From contig NZ_AFWF01000193.1 in NCBI RefSeq assembly GCF_000222605.1, positions 1 through 48,646 of the forward strand: a stretch of 48,646 nucleotides of DNA, in the 5' to 3' direction. Both the position numbers and the translations under genes were made by a program. Positions 10,328 to 19,425 of the stretch are shown here, piece after piece. The DNA comes from Vibrio ichthyoenteri ATCC 700023 (GTDB lineage Bacteria; Pseudomonadota; Gammaproteobacteria; Enterobacterales; Vibrionaceae). Numbering within the stretch: position 1 is the stretch's first letter; every line of letters begins with the position of its first letter. The notes beneath the pieces were generated by a model. It had not been told where the DNA came from. It saw only the letters and a list, made by a program, of their open reading frames with translations, and made no database searches.

Positions 10328-11521
10328 GTGCCACATTCTGCTTCAATTTCACCGTCTAAATCTCAAATGATTCTGCTTACACTGTTGGTTTTATTCAGTC
10401 CATTGGCGATTGATATTTACTTACCAGCGTTTCCTTTAATGCAAGAATCGTTTCACGTGGAACATGCACAAGTACAAGATACGATTAGTTGGTTCTTGTT
10501 TGCCATGGGTATTGGTCAGCTTTTTGCCGGCCCACTTGCAGACAAGCTAGGACGTCGAACGGTTGCTTTGGGTGGCATTGGTATCTATGGCGTGAGTGCT
10601 TTATTGGCGTGGAGTGCTCAAAGCATTGAGTGGATGCTGGTGGCTCGCTTGCTACAAGGCTTAGGAGCATGTGCGACTTCTGTAGCAGCCTTTGCAACCG
10701 TTCGCGATCTATTTGGTCCGCAAAAAAGTGGCAAAATGATCAGTTATCTAAATGGCGCAATTTGTTTCATCCCGGCATTAGCCCCAATTCTTGGGAGTTG
10801 GCTAACCCAACAATTTGGTTGGCGAAGTAATTTTAGCTTCATGGCTGGCTTTGCTATTACAGTATTGGCCATGATGATTATTGGTATGAAAGAGACCAAT
10901 CTCGCACCAAGTAAAGAGCCAGTCTTTAAACTGCAGCGCTACATTAGTATTTTGCAAACGCCCACTTTTCTCTTTCATGCTAGCCTTTGTATGCTGGCAA
11001 TGGCGGTTATTCTTGCTTATGTAACATCAGCGCCGGTTGTCTTGATGGCTAAACTGGGTCTGAACATGAATGAGTTTACATTTTGGTTTGGCTTGAACGC
11101 TGCAATCAATATTATCGCTTGTATGACTGCGCCAAAATGTATGGATAAGATGGGCACTCGTGCGACCTTGATGATTGGTTTAATTGTTCTGATGCTCTCT
11201 GGTGTGCTTATGTTGATGCTGGCCTCTATTGATCGTCCATTAGCCTTTATGCTGCCTATCTTCCTTTCATCGGTTGGTTTTGCTTGGATATTAGGCGCCG
11301 CAGCGGGTAAAGCTTTAGCACCGTTTGGAGATAAAGCGGGTACGGCGGCAGCGTTACTTGGTTTATTCCAAATGAGTGGTTCTGGTTTGGTTATTGCGTT
11401 AGTGCAACGTCTGGGTTTAGAGCCGCAAACGCTAATCGCGATTCAGATGCTGATTGTCATGCCTTGGTTAATGGTCTTGTTTACCAAGTCTGGTCGTTCA
11501 TGGCACCAAGTCACGGCTTAA
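10328..11521 (+). CDS. mdtL: MFS multidrug efflux transporter, MdtL-like (Bcr/CflA group)
   Basis: Inner-membrane proton-driven drug exporter with about 12 hydrophobic segments. The MFS loop 2-3 motif is visible as GPLADKLGRRTVALGG, with the Bcr/CflA-type LLQGLGACA and RDLFG in the next segments. The opening SPLAIDIYLPAFP aligns with the first helix of E. coli MdtL. The start is uncertain: TTG 10322, GTG 10328 or ATG 10367 are all in frame and none has a good ribosome site; I use the GTG. It is divergent from the yidZ-like gene, 101 bp away, and contains a hybrid parS site at 10449. Confidence 0.82.
   Translation: MPHSASISPSKSQMILLTLLVLFSPLAIDIYLPAFPLMQESFHVEHAQVQDTISWFLFAMGIGQLFAGPLADKLGRRTVALGGIGIYGVSALLAWSAQSIEWMLVARLLQGLGACATSVAAFATVRDLFGPQKSGKMISYLNGAICFIPALAPILGSWLTQQFGWRSNFSFMAGFAITVLAMMIIGMKETNLAPSKEPVFKLQRYISILQTPTFLFHASLCMLAMAVILAYVTSAPVVLMAKLGLNMNEFTFWFGLNAAINIIACMTAPKCMDKMGTRATLMIGLIVLMLSGVLMLMLASIDRPLAFMLPIFLSSVGFAWILGAAAGKALAPFGDKAGTAAALLGLFQMSGSGLVIALVQRLGLEPQTLIAIQMLIVMPWLMVLFTKSGRSWHQVTA
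10449..10464. promoter_or_regulatory. Probable parS site 3, inside the mdtL-like gene
   Basis: CGTTTCACGTGGAACA: one half-site is TTTCAC as in sites 1 and 2, the other is GTGGAAC as in Pseudomonas-type parS (GTTCCACGTGGAAC). It is a hybrid with both halves individually valid, and it lies 3.2 kb from site 2. Weaker than the perfect copies. Confidence 0.65.
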
Positions 11522-11703
11522 CTGTTGCACGAGTTCAATGGTCGACAGTGATGCGTGATGATAAATTCGAGTCGAGGTTATTACATCGTTTTACGCCAGT
11601 AAATAAAGGTATTTCGCCGCTTGAAACAGGCTTATAACTAGGCGAAATGCATAAAACGTTGTATATTTAACGTTCTGTTTTAGCTAGTGGATTTTTTTAT
11701 AAC

Positions 11704-11988
11704 ATGTCTCTGACGACTTACGAGATGGCTCGCTTATTGGAGCAACTAGATACCGCTCCAGAGAAAGTTATGTTTGGTAAATTACTTGGTGAACTAGGTA
11801 ATCAAAGTGGCGAACGCATTCAGAGTGCTGCCAAGCAAGTACCGGTGCCAGTCTTACGCGATATTATTTATCATTTTCAGCAAGTGATCGCTGCTCGTAA
11901 AGATGAGCAAGTGGATATCCTCGCAAAACAAATTGCCGACCAAGGTATTTCCGTAGAAGAGCTACAACATTACCTTGCATCGCGCTAG
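11704..11988 (+). CDS. tsrA: H-NS-like regulator TsrA
   Basis: Small helical protein of 94 residues with no DNA-binding motif that I can see. Length, position and order (thi operon, M24 peptidase, LysR, MFS, then this gene) match V. cholerae VC0070, TsrA. That protein is known to repress type VI secretion and other horizontally acquired genes together with H-NS, and resembles the H-NS oligomerisation domain. I identify it mainly by synteny recalled from V. cholerae plus its size and helical pattern, so a sequence comparison is still needed. The ATG at 11704 has only a poor ribosome site (GTGGA, 12 bp upstream), suggesting modest translation. Confidence 0.78.
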   Translation: MSLTTYEMARLLEQLDTAPEKVMFGKLLGELGNQSGERIQSAAKQVPVPVLRDIIYHFQQVIAARKDEQVDILAKQIADQGISVEELQHYLASR

Positions 11989-12004
11989 TGAAGCGTCATA
12001 GAAG

Positions 12005-12027
12005 AACTCGCTAAGGCGGGTTTTTTT
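12005..12027 (+). terminator. Terminator of tsrA
   Basis: A 7-bp stem (12005-12011 with 12016-12022), TAAG loop and seven T. It also lies just beyond the end of asnC on the other strand. Confidence 0.8.
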
Positions 12028-12058
12028 ATATCTGCGATTTGTATTTCCTTAGAAACAG

Positions 12059-12523
12059 CTAAGGGTTAACGTTACGATTGATAGGGTTTTGCAGTGAGAT
12101 CAGGGTTTCAGTCGACTGAACTTCATCGATCGCTTGTAGCTTATCAATAAGAACATATTGTAATTCTTCTATCGATCGGCACATTAGTTTGACGAAGATG
12201 TTATATGCGCCAGTGGTGTAATAGGCTTCTACGACCTCTTCGAGGGCATTGAGCTTAGCCAGTGCCGAATGGTAGTCACGCGCGGCATTAAGATTGATGC
12301 CGATAAAACAGCATACATCGTAGCCTAGCTTCTTGGTATCCACGATGACTTCCGTTCCTTGAATAACATTCGCTGCTTTCATTTTTTCGATACGCACATG
12401 TATGGTGGCAGGGCTGACATCAAACTGTTTTGCCATCTCTGCATACGGCTTTCGAGCATCGGCCATGAGTGTTTTTAAAATTGCCTTATCAAGGTCGTCG
12501 AGTTTGCTAGCATGCACTTGCAT
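12059..12523 (-). CDS. asnC: Lrp/AsnC-family regulator AsnC
   Basis: Transcription factor of 154 residues, very close to E. coli AsnC: YAEMAKQFDVSPATIHVRIEK in the helix-turn-helix, LGYDVCCFIGI, YHSALAKL, EAYYTTGAYNIFVKLMCRSIEELQ, and IDEVQSTETLISLQNPI at the end. AsnC senses asparagine and in E. coli activates the divergent asnA; here asnA is not adjacent, so its target must lie elsewhere. I start at the ATG at 12523 (MQVHASKL), with CAGGA 6 bp upstream. The open frame extends 23 more codons to 12592, but E. coli AsnC is 152 residues, which favours the shorter form. The divergent neighbour is the GGDEF/EAL gene. Confidence 0.93.
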   Translation of the reverse strand: MQVHASKLDDLDKAILKTLMADARKPYAEMAKQFDVSPATIHVRIEKMKAANVIQGTEVIVDTKKLGYDVCCFIGINLNAARDYHSALAKLNALEEVVEAYYTTGAYNIFVKLMCRSIEELQYVLIDKLQAIDEVQSTETLISLQNPINRNVNP

Positions 12524-12628
12524 AAAAAATCCTGTCTGTGTTGAAGCACTTAAGTCGAGATGAGTACAATTTACCATCAATAGTGATACCATTGTTGCAC
12601 GAATTTCTTCTACTTAAGAGTTTAACTT

Positions 12629-15600
12629 GTGCGTTTTTGTCTGATACTTGTCTCCTTATTGCTTAGTACATTCGTCAATGCCCAAGACAAAGATGTCCTG
12701 ATCATACACTCTTATCACCAAGGTTTCTTTTGGACGGATGCTTTTCAACAAGGTTTAGATGAGGTTTTTAAACATAGCCAAATCTCAACGCGCGTGATGT
12801 ATCTGGACACTAAACGTCTGCAAAGTAGCTCTTATCTAGATCAGCTCTACAGCTTGTACAAAACCAAATTTCAAGAAGAACAATTCAAAGCGATCGTGGT
12901 CAGTGATAACACCGCGTTGCAATTGATGCAGCGCTTAGCACCTGAACTGGGTAATACACCGGTCGTCTTTGGTGGGATCAACAACTACGATCCCGCAATG
13001 CACCAAGGTTTAAAAGCGACGGGAATTACTGAAGATATCGACTTATTGAGTAACCTTAGTCTGATTGAGCGTTTGCAGCCCTTTGCCAAGAAAATCTACG
13101 TAATCAGCGATCACTCCATCACGGGAGATGCAGTACGCCAGCAAGTTGATAAGTTTCTCTCCTTATATCCGGACTACAACCAAACGGTTGAGCAGGTTGT
13201 GCCAAATACTTACGATGAATTAATGGCATTTGTGCAAAATCTTGATAGGCAATCAGCGGTGCTGTTTTGGGTATATTACCGTGACAACAACGGTTGGATC
13301 TCCGATAACAAAGACTTACAGCAACTGAATCAAGTGACCGGTGCGCCAATCTATATGGTTCATAATCTCAATATGGGCTTTGGTGCGGTTGGGGGAGTAA
13401 TGCAGAGCGGTCATATTCAGGGCCAACAGACTGCCGGCCAATTAATGAAATTGCTGGCAGAACCTAATGGCCCGCTACCAGTCGTGAAAGTGGGTTCACC
13501 GGAAATTAAGCTAGATTACCAAGCGGTAATCAAGTGGCAATTGGGTGTTGATGGTGAATCTTCCTCGGTATTTTTCAATAAACCGCAAAGCTTTGTTGAG
13601 CGCTATCAACAAGAACTTCGTTTTGTCATTAGCTTGTTTGTCACGCTTGCCTTCGTCATCGCAGTGCTTATTTATTATCTAAGCCGTTTAAAACGCAGTG
13701 AGCAAATGGCGTTGGATAACCAAACCTTGATTGAGATGGTTTTCGATCAAAGCTATCACTACATCGGCATACTTGATGAGCACGGCTGTATTATCTCGAG
13801 TAATAGTAAATTACAAGACTTGTTGTACCATCAGAATATGGTGGCAGAGAAACCCATTTGGCTACATCGGCATTGGGAGCAGGGGGCCTCTGATAGAATT
13901 CAGCTCTACTTTAAGGAACAAACTGAGCATAGTAATTGTCAGTTTGAAGCTGAAATCTGGCATCCAGAACAAGGTTCTATGGTGTTGGAGTTGTCGCTAA
14001 AGCCTTTACCTAAACATGAACACAGAGACGCACAGGTGTTGCTAGAAGGGCGTGATATTACCTCCCGAAAACTAACGGAAGAGCGCCTGTTCGAACGCGA
14101 AGCTAACTTAAGCCATTATTACGATCAACAACCGGTAATGATGATTACCCTTGATGAGCTAAATCGTGTTCAACAGGTAAACCGCTTTGCCGAGCAACTA
14201 CTGGGTTACAAAGAAAACCAAATTCTTGGTCATCGATTAAAAGCCTTTTATGTTGATGACGATGCAAGTATTCCACGCCAAGTATTGTTGCAGCCAAAAC
14301 AAGTCATGCAGGGAGTTTGGCAACGGGAAGTCGAATATCGCCACCAAAATGGCCAGTCGCTTTGGATTCGTGAAAATATACGCCCGCTGGTGGAAAGTGG
14401 TCATCTTCTGATTGTGGGGGAAGATGTCACCACCTTGCGTCAAATGTCGGATCAACTGGCTTATCAAGCGCAGCACGACTTACTTACCGACACATATAAC
14501 CGTAATCATTTTGAGCTTGAGTTAGAGAAAGCATTGCGAGAAGTGGAGAGCTTCACTCGCACCCATGCAATGCTCTATCTCGATATGGATCAGCTTAAAG
14601 TTCTTAATGATACCGCCGGTCATGAAGCGGGTGATGCTGCGATTCAATTTTGTGCTGGAATGCTGGAAGACGTACTGCCATACAAAGCAATTTTGGCCCG
14701 TATGGGTGGGGATGAATTTGCGGTGTTGCTGAAAGATTGTACCGAGCGTGATGCCAAAAATGTCGCTAAATCGATCATCGCTACCTTGGCTGAGCAAGCC
14801 TTTATTTGGGATGATATTAGTCTCAACCTCGCTTGTTCGATTGGTATTCGCCTGATCGACCATACGGCAACGTCGCCACAAATGGTCCATGCACAGGCCG
14901 ACACCGCTTGTCACGCCGCAAAAGAAGAAGGGCGTAACCGCTTCAGCCTTTATTGCCAAGATGATCAAGATCTACGTCGGCGAGAAATGGAAATGGCTTG
15001 CGTTAACATGGTACACAAAGCATTGGCGAACGATCGGGTTGAACTGTTTGCTCAACGCATCTTAGACCTAGAGCAAGGCGATAGCCGTATGCATTTTGAA
15101 ATACTGGTGAGAATTCGTGATGCGAATGATGAATATATCTCTCCGGGTATTTTCATGCCTGCTTCAGAGCGTTATAACGTGGCGCATTTAATTGATAAAC
15201 AGGTTGTACGACAAACCCTTGCTTGGCTTGCTCAACATCCAAATGCACTGGATAACCTAGCGTTATGTGCGATTAACCTTTCTGGCCATTCGATGGGTAA
15301 CCAAGAGTTTATTGATTTCTTGATTGACGAACTCGAAAGCAGCACCGTGCCTTGCGATAAAATTTGTCTCGAAATTACCGAAACAGCAGCCATGAGTAAC
15401 ATGAATCAGGCATTAGAGTTTTTTGCTCAGCTTAAACAGCTAGGTTGCCTGATTGCCTTGGATGATTTTGGATCTGGCCTATCGTCATTTGGTTATTTGA
15501 AGAAGCTGCCTGTCGATATCGTCAAGATCGATGGTTTGTTTGTGCGCGATATCGATAGTAATGAAATGGATCATTTGATGGTACGCTCGATTAATGATCT

Positions 15601-15781
15601 TGCGAAACAAATGGGCAAGCGCACCGTGGCAGAATTTGTTGAAAACAACCAGATTATCGATCTGCTGATTGAGTTGGGTGTCGACTATGCTCAAGGTTAT
15701 GCGATCGGAAAACCCAAACCGTTAGCGGAACTGGTTGATGAGCTGATTGCTGAGCGTGAACAGTTCACTACGCAAGCGTAG
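12629..15781 (+). CDS. Membrane sensor with PAS, GGDEF and EAL domains
   Basis: Large (1050 residues) cyclic-di-GMP enzyme. A signal peptide (about 1-19) leads to a periplasmic domain of about 300 residues like an ABC-type substrate-binding protein, then a membrane helix near 331-351, two PAS-like regions (about 365-630), a GGDEF domain with intact GGDEF at 693-697, and an EAL domain. In the latter EAL reads EIL (E824), with INLS, LEITETA, DDFGSG (945-950), KIDGLF and the YAQGYAIGKP end, so the catalytic acidic residues look present. No RxxD inhibitory site precedes GGDEF. It could make or break c-di-GMP. The GTG start at 12629 follows TAAGAG; divergent from asnC. Corresponds in position to V. 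cholerae VC0072. Confidence 0.9.
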   Translation: MRFCLILVSLLLSTFVNAQDKDVLIIHSYHQGFFWTDAFQQGLDEVFKHSQISTRVMYLDTKRLQSSSYLDQLYSLYKTKFQEEQFKAIVVSDNTALQLMQRLAPELGNTPVVFGGINNYDPAMHQGLKATGITEDIDLLSNLSLIERLQPFAKKIYVISDHSITGDAVRQQVDKFLSLYPDYNQTVEQVVPNTYDELMAFVQNLDRQSAVLFWVYYRDNNGWISDNKDLQQLNQVTGAPIYMVHNLNMGFGAVGGVMQSGHIQGQQTAGQLMKLLAEPNGPLPVVKVGSPEIKLDYQAVIKWQLGVDGESSSVFFNKPQSFVERYQQELRFVISLFVTLAFVIAVLIYYLSRLKRSEQMALDNQTLIEMVFDQSYHYIGILDEHGCIISSNSKLQDLLYHQNMVAEKPIWLHRHWEQGASDRIQLYFKEQTEHSNCQFEAEIWHPEQGSMVLELSLKPLPKHEHRDAQVLLEGRDITSRKLTEERLFEREANLSHYYDQQPVMMITLDELNRVQQVNRFAEQLLGYKENQILGHRLKAFYVDDDASIPRQVLLQPKQVMQGVWQREVEYRHQNGQSLWIRENIRPLVESGHLLIVGEDVTTLRQMSDQLAYQAQHDLLTDTYNRNHFELELEKALREVESFTRTHAMLYLDMDQLKVLNDTAGHEAGDAAIQFCAGMLEDVLPYKAILARMGGDEFAVLLKDCTERDAKNVAKSIIATLAEQAFIWDDISLNLACSIGIRLIDHTATSPQMVHAQADTACHAAKEEGRNRFSLYCQDDQDLRRREMEMACVNMVHKALANDRVELFAQRILDLEQGDSRMHFEILVRIRDANDEYISPGIFMPASERYNVAHLIDKQVVRQTLAWLAQHPNALDNLALCAINLSGHSMGNQEFIDFLIDELESSTVPCDKICLEITETAAMSNMNQALEFFAQLKQLGCLIALDDFGSGLSSFGYLKKLPVDIVKIDGLFVRDIDSNEMDHLMVRSINDLAKQMGKRTVAEFVENNQIIDLLIELGVDYAQGYAIGKPKPLAELVDELIAEREQFTTQA

Positions 15782-15840
15782 TAGCCAAGAATAAAATTCG
15801 CTAAACTGCGCCTCCTTTTTGCGCTTTACTGGAGCCAACT

Positions 15841-16620
15841 GTGCAATTACAAATTGTTTGTGAAGACCTTACTCAAACGGATCGCCTTACTGAACTTGCG
15901 ACCCGCTGGGGGCTTGAACATGATGCGCAAAGTCAATTTGCACTAGTGCTAACCGATCAGCGCTTAGAGCTACGCAAATTAGATGAGCCGAAACTTGGTG
16001 CCATCTTTGTTGATCTCGTTTCTGGCGCTGTGGCGCATCGCCGTAAGTTTGGTGGGGGTAAAGGGCAAGCAATCGCAAAAGCGGCTGGACTGAACAAGGG
16101 GGCGACGCCAACCATATTAGATGGCACCGCTGGCCTGGGTCGCGATGCGTTCGTGTTGGCCTCACTGGGCTGTAAAGTGCAAATGGTTGAGCGTCATCCC
16201 GTAGTCGCAGCACTGCTTGATGATGGTTTAACGCGTGCAAAGCAAGATAGCGAGATCGGTGCGTGGGTATCAGAGCGAATGTCGCTGCTACATGCCTCAA
16301 GTCACAATGCATTAGAGTCACTGACAAATGATCCGAGTTTTGTTGCTCCCGATGTGGTTTATCTTGATCCCATGTACCCTCATCCGGAAAACAAAAAGAA
16401 AAGCGCGCTAGTGAAAAAAGAGATGCGCGTGTTCCAATCCCTCGTAGGGGCAGATAATGATGCCGATGCTTTATTAGAACCCGCATTGGCTTTAGCCACT
16501 AAACGAGTGGTGGTGAAGCGCCCTGATTACGCAGAATGGCTTGATCAAGTTAAACCAAGTATGGCGATTGAAACCAAAAAGAATCGTTTCGATGTGTATG
16601 TAAAAGCATCAATGACTTAG
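15841..16620 (+). CDS. rsmJ: 16S rRNA m2G1516 methyltransferase RsmJ
   Basis: SAM-dependent enzyme of 259 residues that methylates guanine 1516 in 16S rRNA. Family features are visible: [16 protein letters not shown], the SAM-binding motif [31 protein letters not shown], and the catalytic [10 protein letters not shown] (DPMY) followed by [12 protein letters not shown]. The GTG at 15841 follows GGAG at 15831, 7 bp upstream. It stands 59 bp after the GGDEF/EAL gene on the same strand and may share its transcript. Confidence 0.96.
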   Translation: MQLQIVCEDLTQTDRLTELATRWGLEHDAQSQFALVLTDQRLELRKLDEPKLGAIFVDLVSGAVAHRRKFGGGKGQAIAKAAGLNKGATPTILDGTAGLGRDAFVLASLGCKVQMVERHPVVAALLDDGLTRAKQDSEIGAWVSERMSLLHASSHNALESLTNDPSFVAPDVVYLDPMYPHPENKKKSALVKKEMRVFQSLVGADNDADALLEPALALATKRVVVKRPDYAEWLDQVKPSMAIETKKNRFDVYVKASMT

Positions 16621-16719
16621 CGTGCTTTCCACCACCGCAAGATAAATTGTGCTTGCGAAGTGAACGCGCTAAAGGTATATCTTACTAAGAACTATTCGTA
16701 TTCTTAAGTGAGATCTCGT

Positions 16720-17214
16720 ATGACTAAGCGTTTATGCAAATTAAATCGTACTGATATTGCCGCACATTTAGGTGATATCCATCGCTTAGTCACAGCCCCG
16801 AAGTATCTCTGCCGCTCTTGTGCACGCTCTTCGTCCGATAGCAGCGTGCTATGCAAACCGGCTGCTATTCCACCAATAACTTGCCAACAAAAGCCGATTG
16901 AAGAGCAGCAGCAGTGTGGTGTTCTTGCTGAAGCTTTACATCAACAGCCTTTAGAACCGATGATAACGTTGCCAACGGTTGATCATGATATGGACTTTAA
17001 TCATCAAGAGATGTTGCCGAAGCCACAGTATAAGCAAGCTAAGAAACAGGCGAAAAAGCAGAAGAAATACGTTAAAAAGCTAGAGAAAGTGGTTAAGGAA
17101 CAGCAAAAGTTACTGAAGAAGCATCACAAACTAGAAGCGAAATTTGGCAAGATGAACTTGAATTTTACTTCCTTGGTCGCGACAACCGCGCCAGCTGATC
17201 AGCAAGTGCACTAA
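16720..17214 (+). CDS. Hypothetical protein, N-terminal Cys pairs and Lys-rich coiled coil
   Basis: I do not recognise this 164-residue protein. The N-terminal third is basic with two cysteine-rich spots (LCRSCARSS and VLCKP, plus ITCQQ), which might bind zinc. The middle is Gln/Pro rich. The C-terminal region (about 105-150) is a highly charged coiled coil made of repeated KQAKK/KLEK/LLKKHHKLE blocks. There is no signal peptide or membrane segment. The ATG at 16720 is preferred over an in-frame GTG at 16708. It ends just before a strong terminator shared with the opposing EamA gene. Nucleic-acid or ribosome association is a guess from charge alone. Confidence 0.7.
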   Translation: MTKRLCKLNRTDIAAHLGDIHRLVTAPKYLCRSCARSSSDSSVLCKPAAIPPITCQQKPIEEQQQCGVLAEALHQQPLEPMITLPTVDHDMDFNHQEMLPKPQYKQAKKQAKKQKKYVKKLEKVVKEQQKLLKKHHKLEAKFGKMNLNFTSLVATTAPADQQVH

Positions 17215-17250
17215 TGGTGAAAGGGTCGGTGCCTTGAGATATTTTGTAAT

Positions 17251-17284
17251 AAAAAGCCCGCCTTATTAGTAGGCGGCTTTTTAT
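17251..17284. terminator. Bidirectional terminator between the Cys/Lys-rich gene and an EamA gene
   Basis: Stem formed by 17252-17263 and 17271-17282 with one bulged C, A-run before and T-run after. It serves both convergent genes. Confidence 0.85.
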
Positions 17285-17309
17285 TTACGATCGTTTGTCG
17301 AACGACTTA

Positions 17310-18188
17310 TCAGAGCGATGAATAGCGACGCTCTACTTGGCGCTTTACCCAAGTTTCGTTAATCCATAGTGACAACAAAATTATCGCCCCACCAATGGTT
17401 AGGCGCAGCAAATCGACATCTCGATTCCATATCACGATGTTAACGATCAGACCGGCTGGCACGAGCGCATTGTTCATTACAGCCAAAGCGCCTGCGTTGA
17501 CTAGGGTCGCTCCTTTGTTCCAAGCAAAATAACCAAAACCAGATGCAATTAAGCCCAGGTAAATCAAGATACCCCACTGCGTGCTGGTGGTCGGTAGTTT
17601 TTCTAGGTTGCCCATTAGGCTGAACGCAATAGTCGCCACCACCAGTGCGCCTAGATAGAAGTAGCCAAATACAGCATGCTGTGGCAATTCTACTTGCTCA
17701 GTTTCCATAATGTATTTGTAGCCGACTTGGCCAATAGCAAAGCAGAGGTTGGCGCCTTGGACAACTAAAAAACCCAGTAAAAAGTTTTCATTAATACCGG
17801 CGAATTTAATAAAAGCGGCGCCCACAACAGCGATGCCTGCTGTCACTAAGTACCAAGGCGAGAATCGGCCTTTGAGCATGTCATAAATCAATGTGACGTA
17901 GATAGGGGTAAAAACGGTAAAGAGCAGCACTTCAGGTACGGAAAGAAGTAAAAATGATTGATAGTAAAAGCAGTACATCAAACCGAGTTGGAAGCCGCCC
18001 ACCACCATTAATTTAGCGATAAGGGATTTGCGAACACCCTTGAATTTAATAAAAGGTAGAAAAACGATGCTGGCTAACGCCACGCGCATAAATACAGAGA
18101 ACCAAGAGTCAACTTGGCCTGCCAAATACACACCAATCAGGCTAAAAGAAAACGCCCAAAGTAATGTGACGGCTGATAGATAACCCAT
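17310..18188 (-). CDS. DMT/EamA-family inner-membrane transporter
   Basis: Ten hydrophobic segments across 292 residues in two EamA repeats, the layout of drug/metabolite transporters. Individual markers include GYLSAVTLLWAFSFSLIG in helix 1 and GLIASGFGYFAWNKGATLVN in the second repeat. The substrate cannot be told from sequence. I start at the ATG at 18188 with GAG 8 bp upstream; an in-frame TTG at 18194 would add two residues. It lies between the convergent Cys/Lys-rich gene and uspA, on the same strand as uspA. Confidence 0.85.
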   Translation of the reverse strand: MGYLSAVTLLWAFSFSLIGVYLAGQVDSWFSVFMRVALASIVFLPFIKFKGVRKSLIAKLMVVGGFQLGLMYCFYYQSFLLLSVPEVLLFTVFTPIYVTLIYDMLKGRFSPWYLVTAGIAVVGAAFIKFAGINENFLLGFLVVQGANLCFAIGQVGYKYIMETEQVELPQHAVFGYFYLGALVVATIAFSLMGNLEKLPTTSTQWGILIYLGLIASGFGYFAWNKGATLVNAGALAVMNNALVPAGLIVNIVIWNRDVDLLRLTIGGAIILLSLWINETWVKRQVERRYSSL

Positions 18189-18247
18189 AACCAATACTCA
18201 TTATCAATAACAGCCGCCAGTCTAAACCAGATTATTCAGTGATGCGA

Positions 18248-18673
18248 TTAATCCTTCAGTGGTACAACCAACAAGTCGACCGGAGTACAATTTATCAGTT
18301 GGCGAGTAGAAGAAAGCAACTTACTCCAAAAATCTTGGTGATGACCACAGATCACCAAATCAATCTGATATTCACTGATGTTTTCACACAATTCATTACT
18401 TAAATCACCGCTGCCGACTAAGGTGTGCTTGATCGGGTAACCTGCGTGCTCCGCCAGGCTTTGCAACTGCTGCTGAGATGCTTCAATCGCTTGATGCTGA
18501 GTCTCAGCCATATTGATGTCGATTAAACCGGTATAGAGCTCTGCATAATTGACATCGATATGAATAAACGACACTTCAGCGTTCAATGGTTTCGCCAATG
18601 ACACCGCTTTCTCTACCAAGTGTTTACTGTCTTCAGAAAGGTCTATTGCGACTAAGATATGTTGATAACTCAT
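18248..18673 (-). CDS. uspA: Universal stress protein UspA
   Basis: Cytoplasmic UspA-fold protein of 141 residues (E. coli UspA is 144). It opens [23 protein letters not shown] and ends with [10 protein letters not shown], as in UspA; it lacks the G-2X-G-9X-G(S/T) ATP motif and so belongs to the non-ATP-binding UspA type. The ATG at 18673 has AGGAG 8 bp upstream; the open frame extends 54 codons further but that part has no family similarity. It is divergent from ftnA, with uspB beyond it. In E. coli uspA and uspB are direct neighbours, so ftnA appears inserted between them here. Confidence 0.93.
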   Translation of the reverse strand: MSYQHILVAIDLSEDSKHLVEKAVSLAKPLNAEVSFIHIDVNYAELYTGLIDINMAETQHQAIEASQQQLQSLAEHAGYPIKHTLVGSGDLSNELCENISEYQIDLVICGHHQDFWSKLLSSTRQLINCTPVDLLVVPLKD

Positions 18674-18718
18674 GCTGCCATCTCCTGTAGGTCTTTGATT
18701 TAAGGTTAGCACTGGTCG

Positions 18719-18737
18719 AATGATAATTATGCTGTAG
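18719..18737. promoter_or_regulatory. Partial Fur-like box between uspA and ftnA
   Basis: AATGATAATTAT (18719-18730) matches the left 12 positions of the vibrio Fur consensus AATGANAATNATTNTCATT, but the right arm does not. Iron control of ftnA would make sense; the half-site alone is weak evidence. Confidence 0.3.
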
Positions 18738-18825
18738 TGATCCCAGAACCTTATTGAGTATACAAAGTGTTCCGCTTTTGTTCGTGTTATAGTCGTTACG
18801 ATAACAGAATGATTAGGAGTGGAAA

Positions 18826-19353
18826 ATGCTGTCACAAGCTATGATTGATGAATTGAATGAACAAATTAACCTCGAATTCTTCTCATCCAATCTATACTTA
18901 CAAATGAGTGCTTGGTGTGAAGACAAAGGATTCGAAGGCGCAGCTGAGTTTTTACGGGCACATGCCGTAGAAGAGATGGAGCACATGCAACGTTTATTCA
19001 CTTACGTGAGTGAAACTGGCGGCATGCCAATTCTTGGCTCGATTGAAGCACCAAAGCATATGTTTGGCAGTCTAGGCGAAGTATTTCGTGAAACCTATGA
19101 GCATGAGCAAATGATTACGCAAAAAATCAATAAGCTCGCTCACTTAGCGTTTACCTCGCAAGACTACTCAACATTCAACTTCTTGCAGTGGTACGTTGCG
19201 GAACAGCACGAGGAAGAGAAGTTATTTAAAGGGATATTAGATAAGTTAGAACTAGTGGGTGAAGACGGCAAGGCCTTGTTCTTTATCGACAAAGATCTAG
19301 CCGCTTTAGCAAAAGAAGGTTCATCTTCCATTATGGACGCCCCTGCTGCTTAA
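18826..19353 (+). CDS. ftnA: Non-haem ferritin FtnA
   Basis: Iron-storage subunit of 175 residues that assembles into a 24-mer and oxidises and stores iron. Ferroxidase ligands are visible: Glu in [11 protein letters not shown] (about residue 17), EEMEHMQR (Glu50/His53 region) and the [14 protein letters not shown] helix. It lacks the haem-binding methionine arrangement and short length of bacterioferritin. The ATG at 18826 follows AGGAG. Divergent from uspA, followed 72 bp later by uspB. A partial Fur-like box lies in the shared upstream region. Confidence 0.96.
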   Translation: MLSQAMIDELNEQINLEFFSSNLYLQMSAWCEDKGFEGAAEFLRAHAVEEMEHMQRLFTYVSETGGMPILGSIEAPKHMFGSLGEVFRETYEHEQMITQKINKLAHLAFTSQDYSTFNFLQWYVAEQHEEEKLFKGILDKLELVGEDGKALFFIDKDLAALAKEGSSSIMDAPAA

Positions 19354-19425
19354 CCGCTAGCTAAAGACATTCTCACTGATTGTCTTTTTCTCTTGGGCTT
19401 CGTTGGAAGATGTAGGGAGGAGAAG

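Noticed and set aside
15887-16486. 199-codon open frame on the minus strand
   Set aside because: Antisense shadow of rsmJ, with a composition rich in His/Arg typical of reversed coding sequence.
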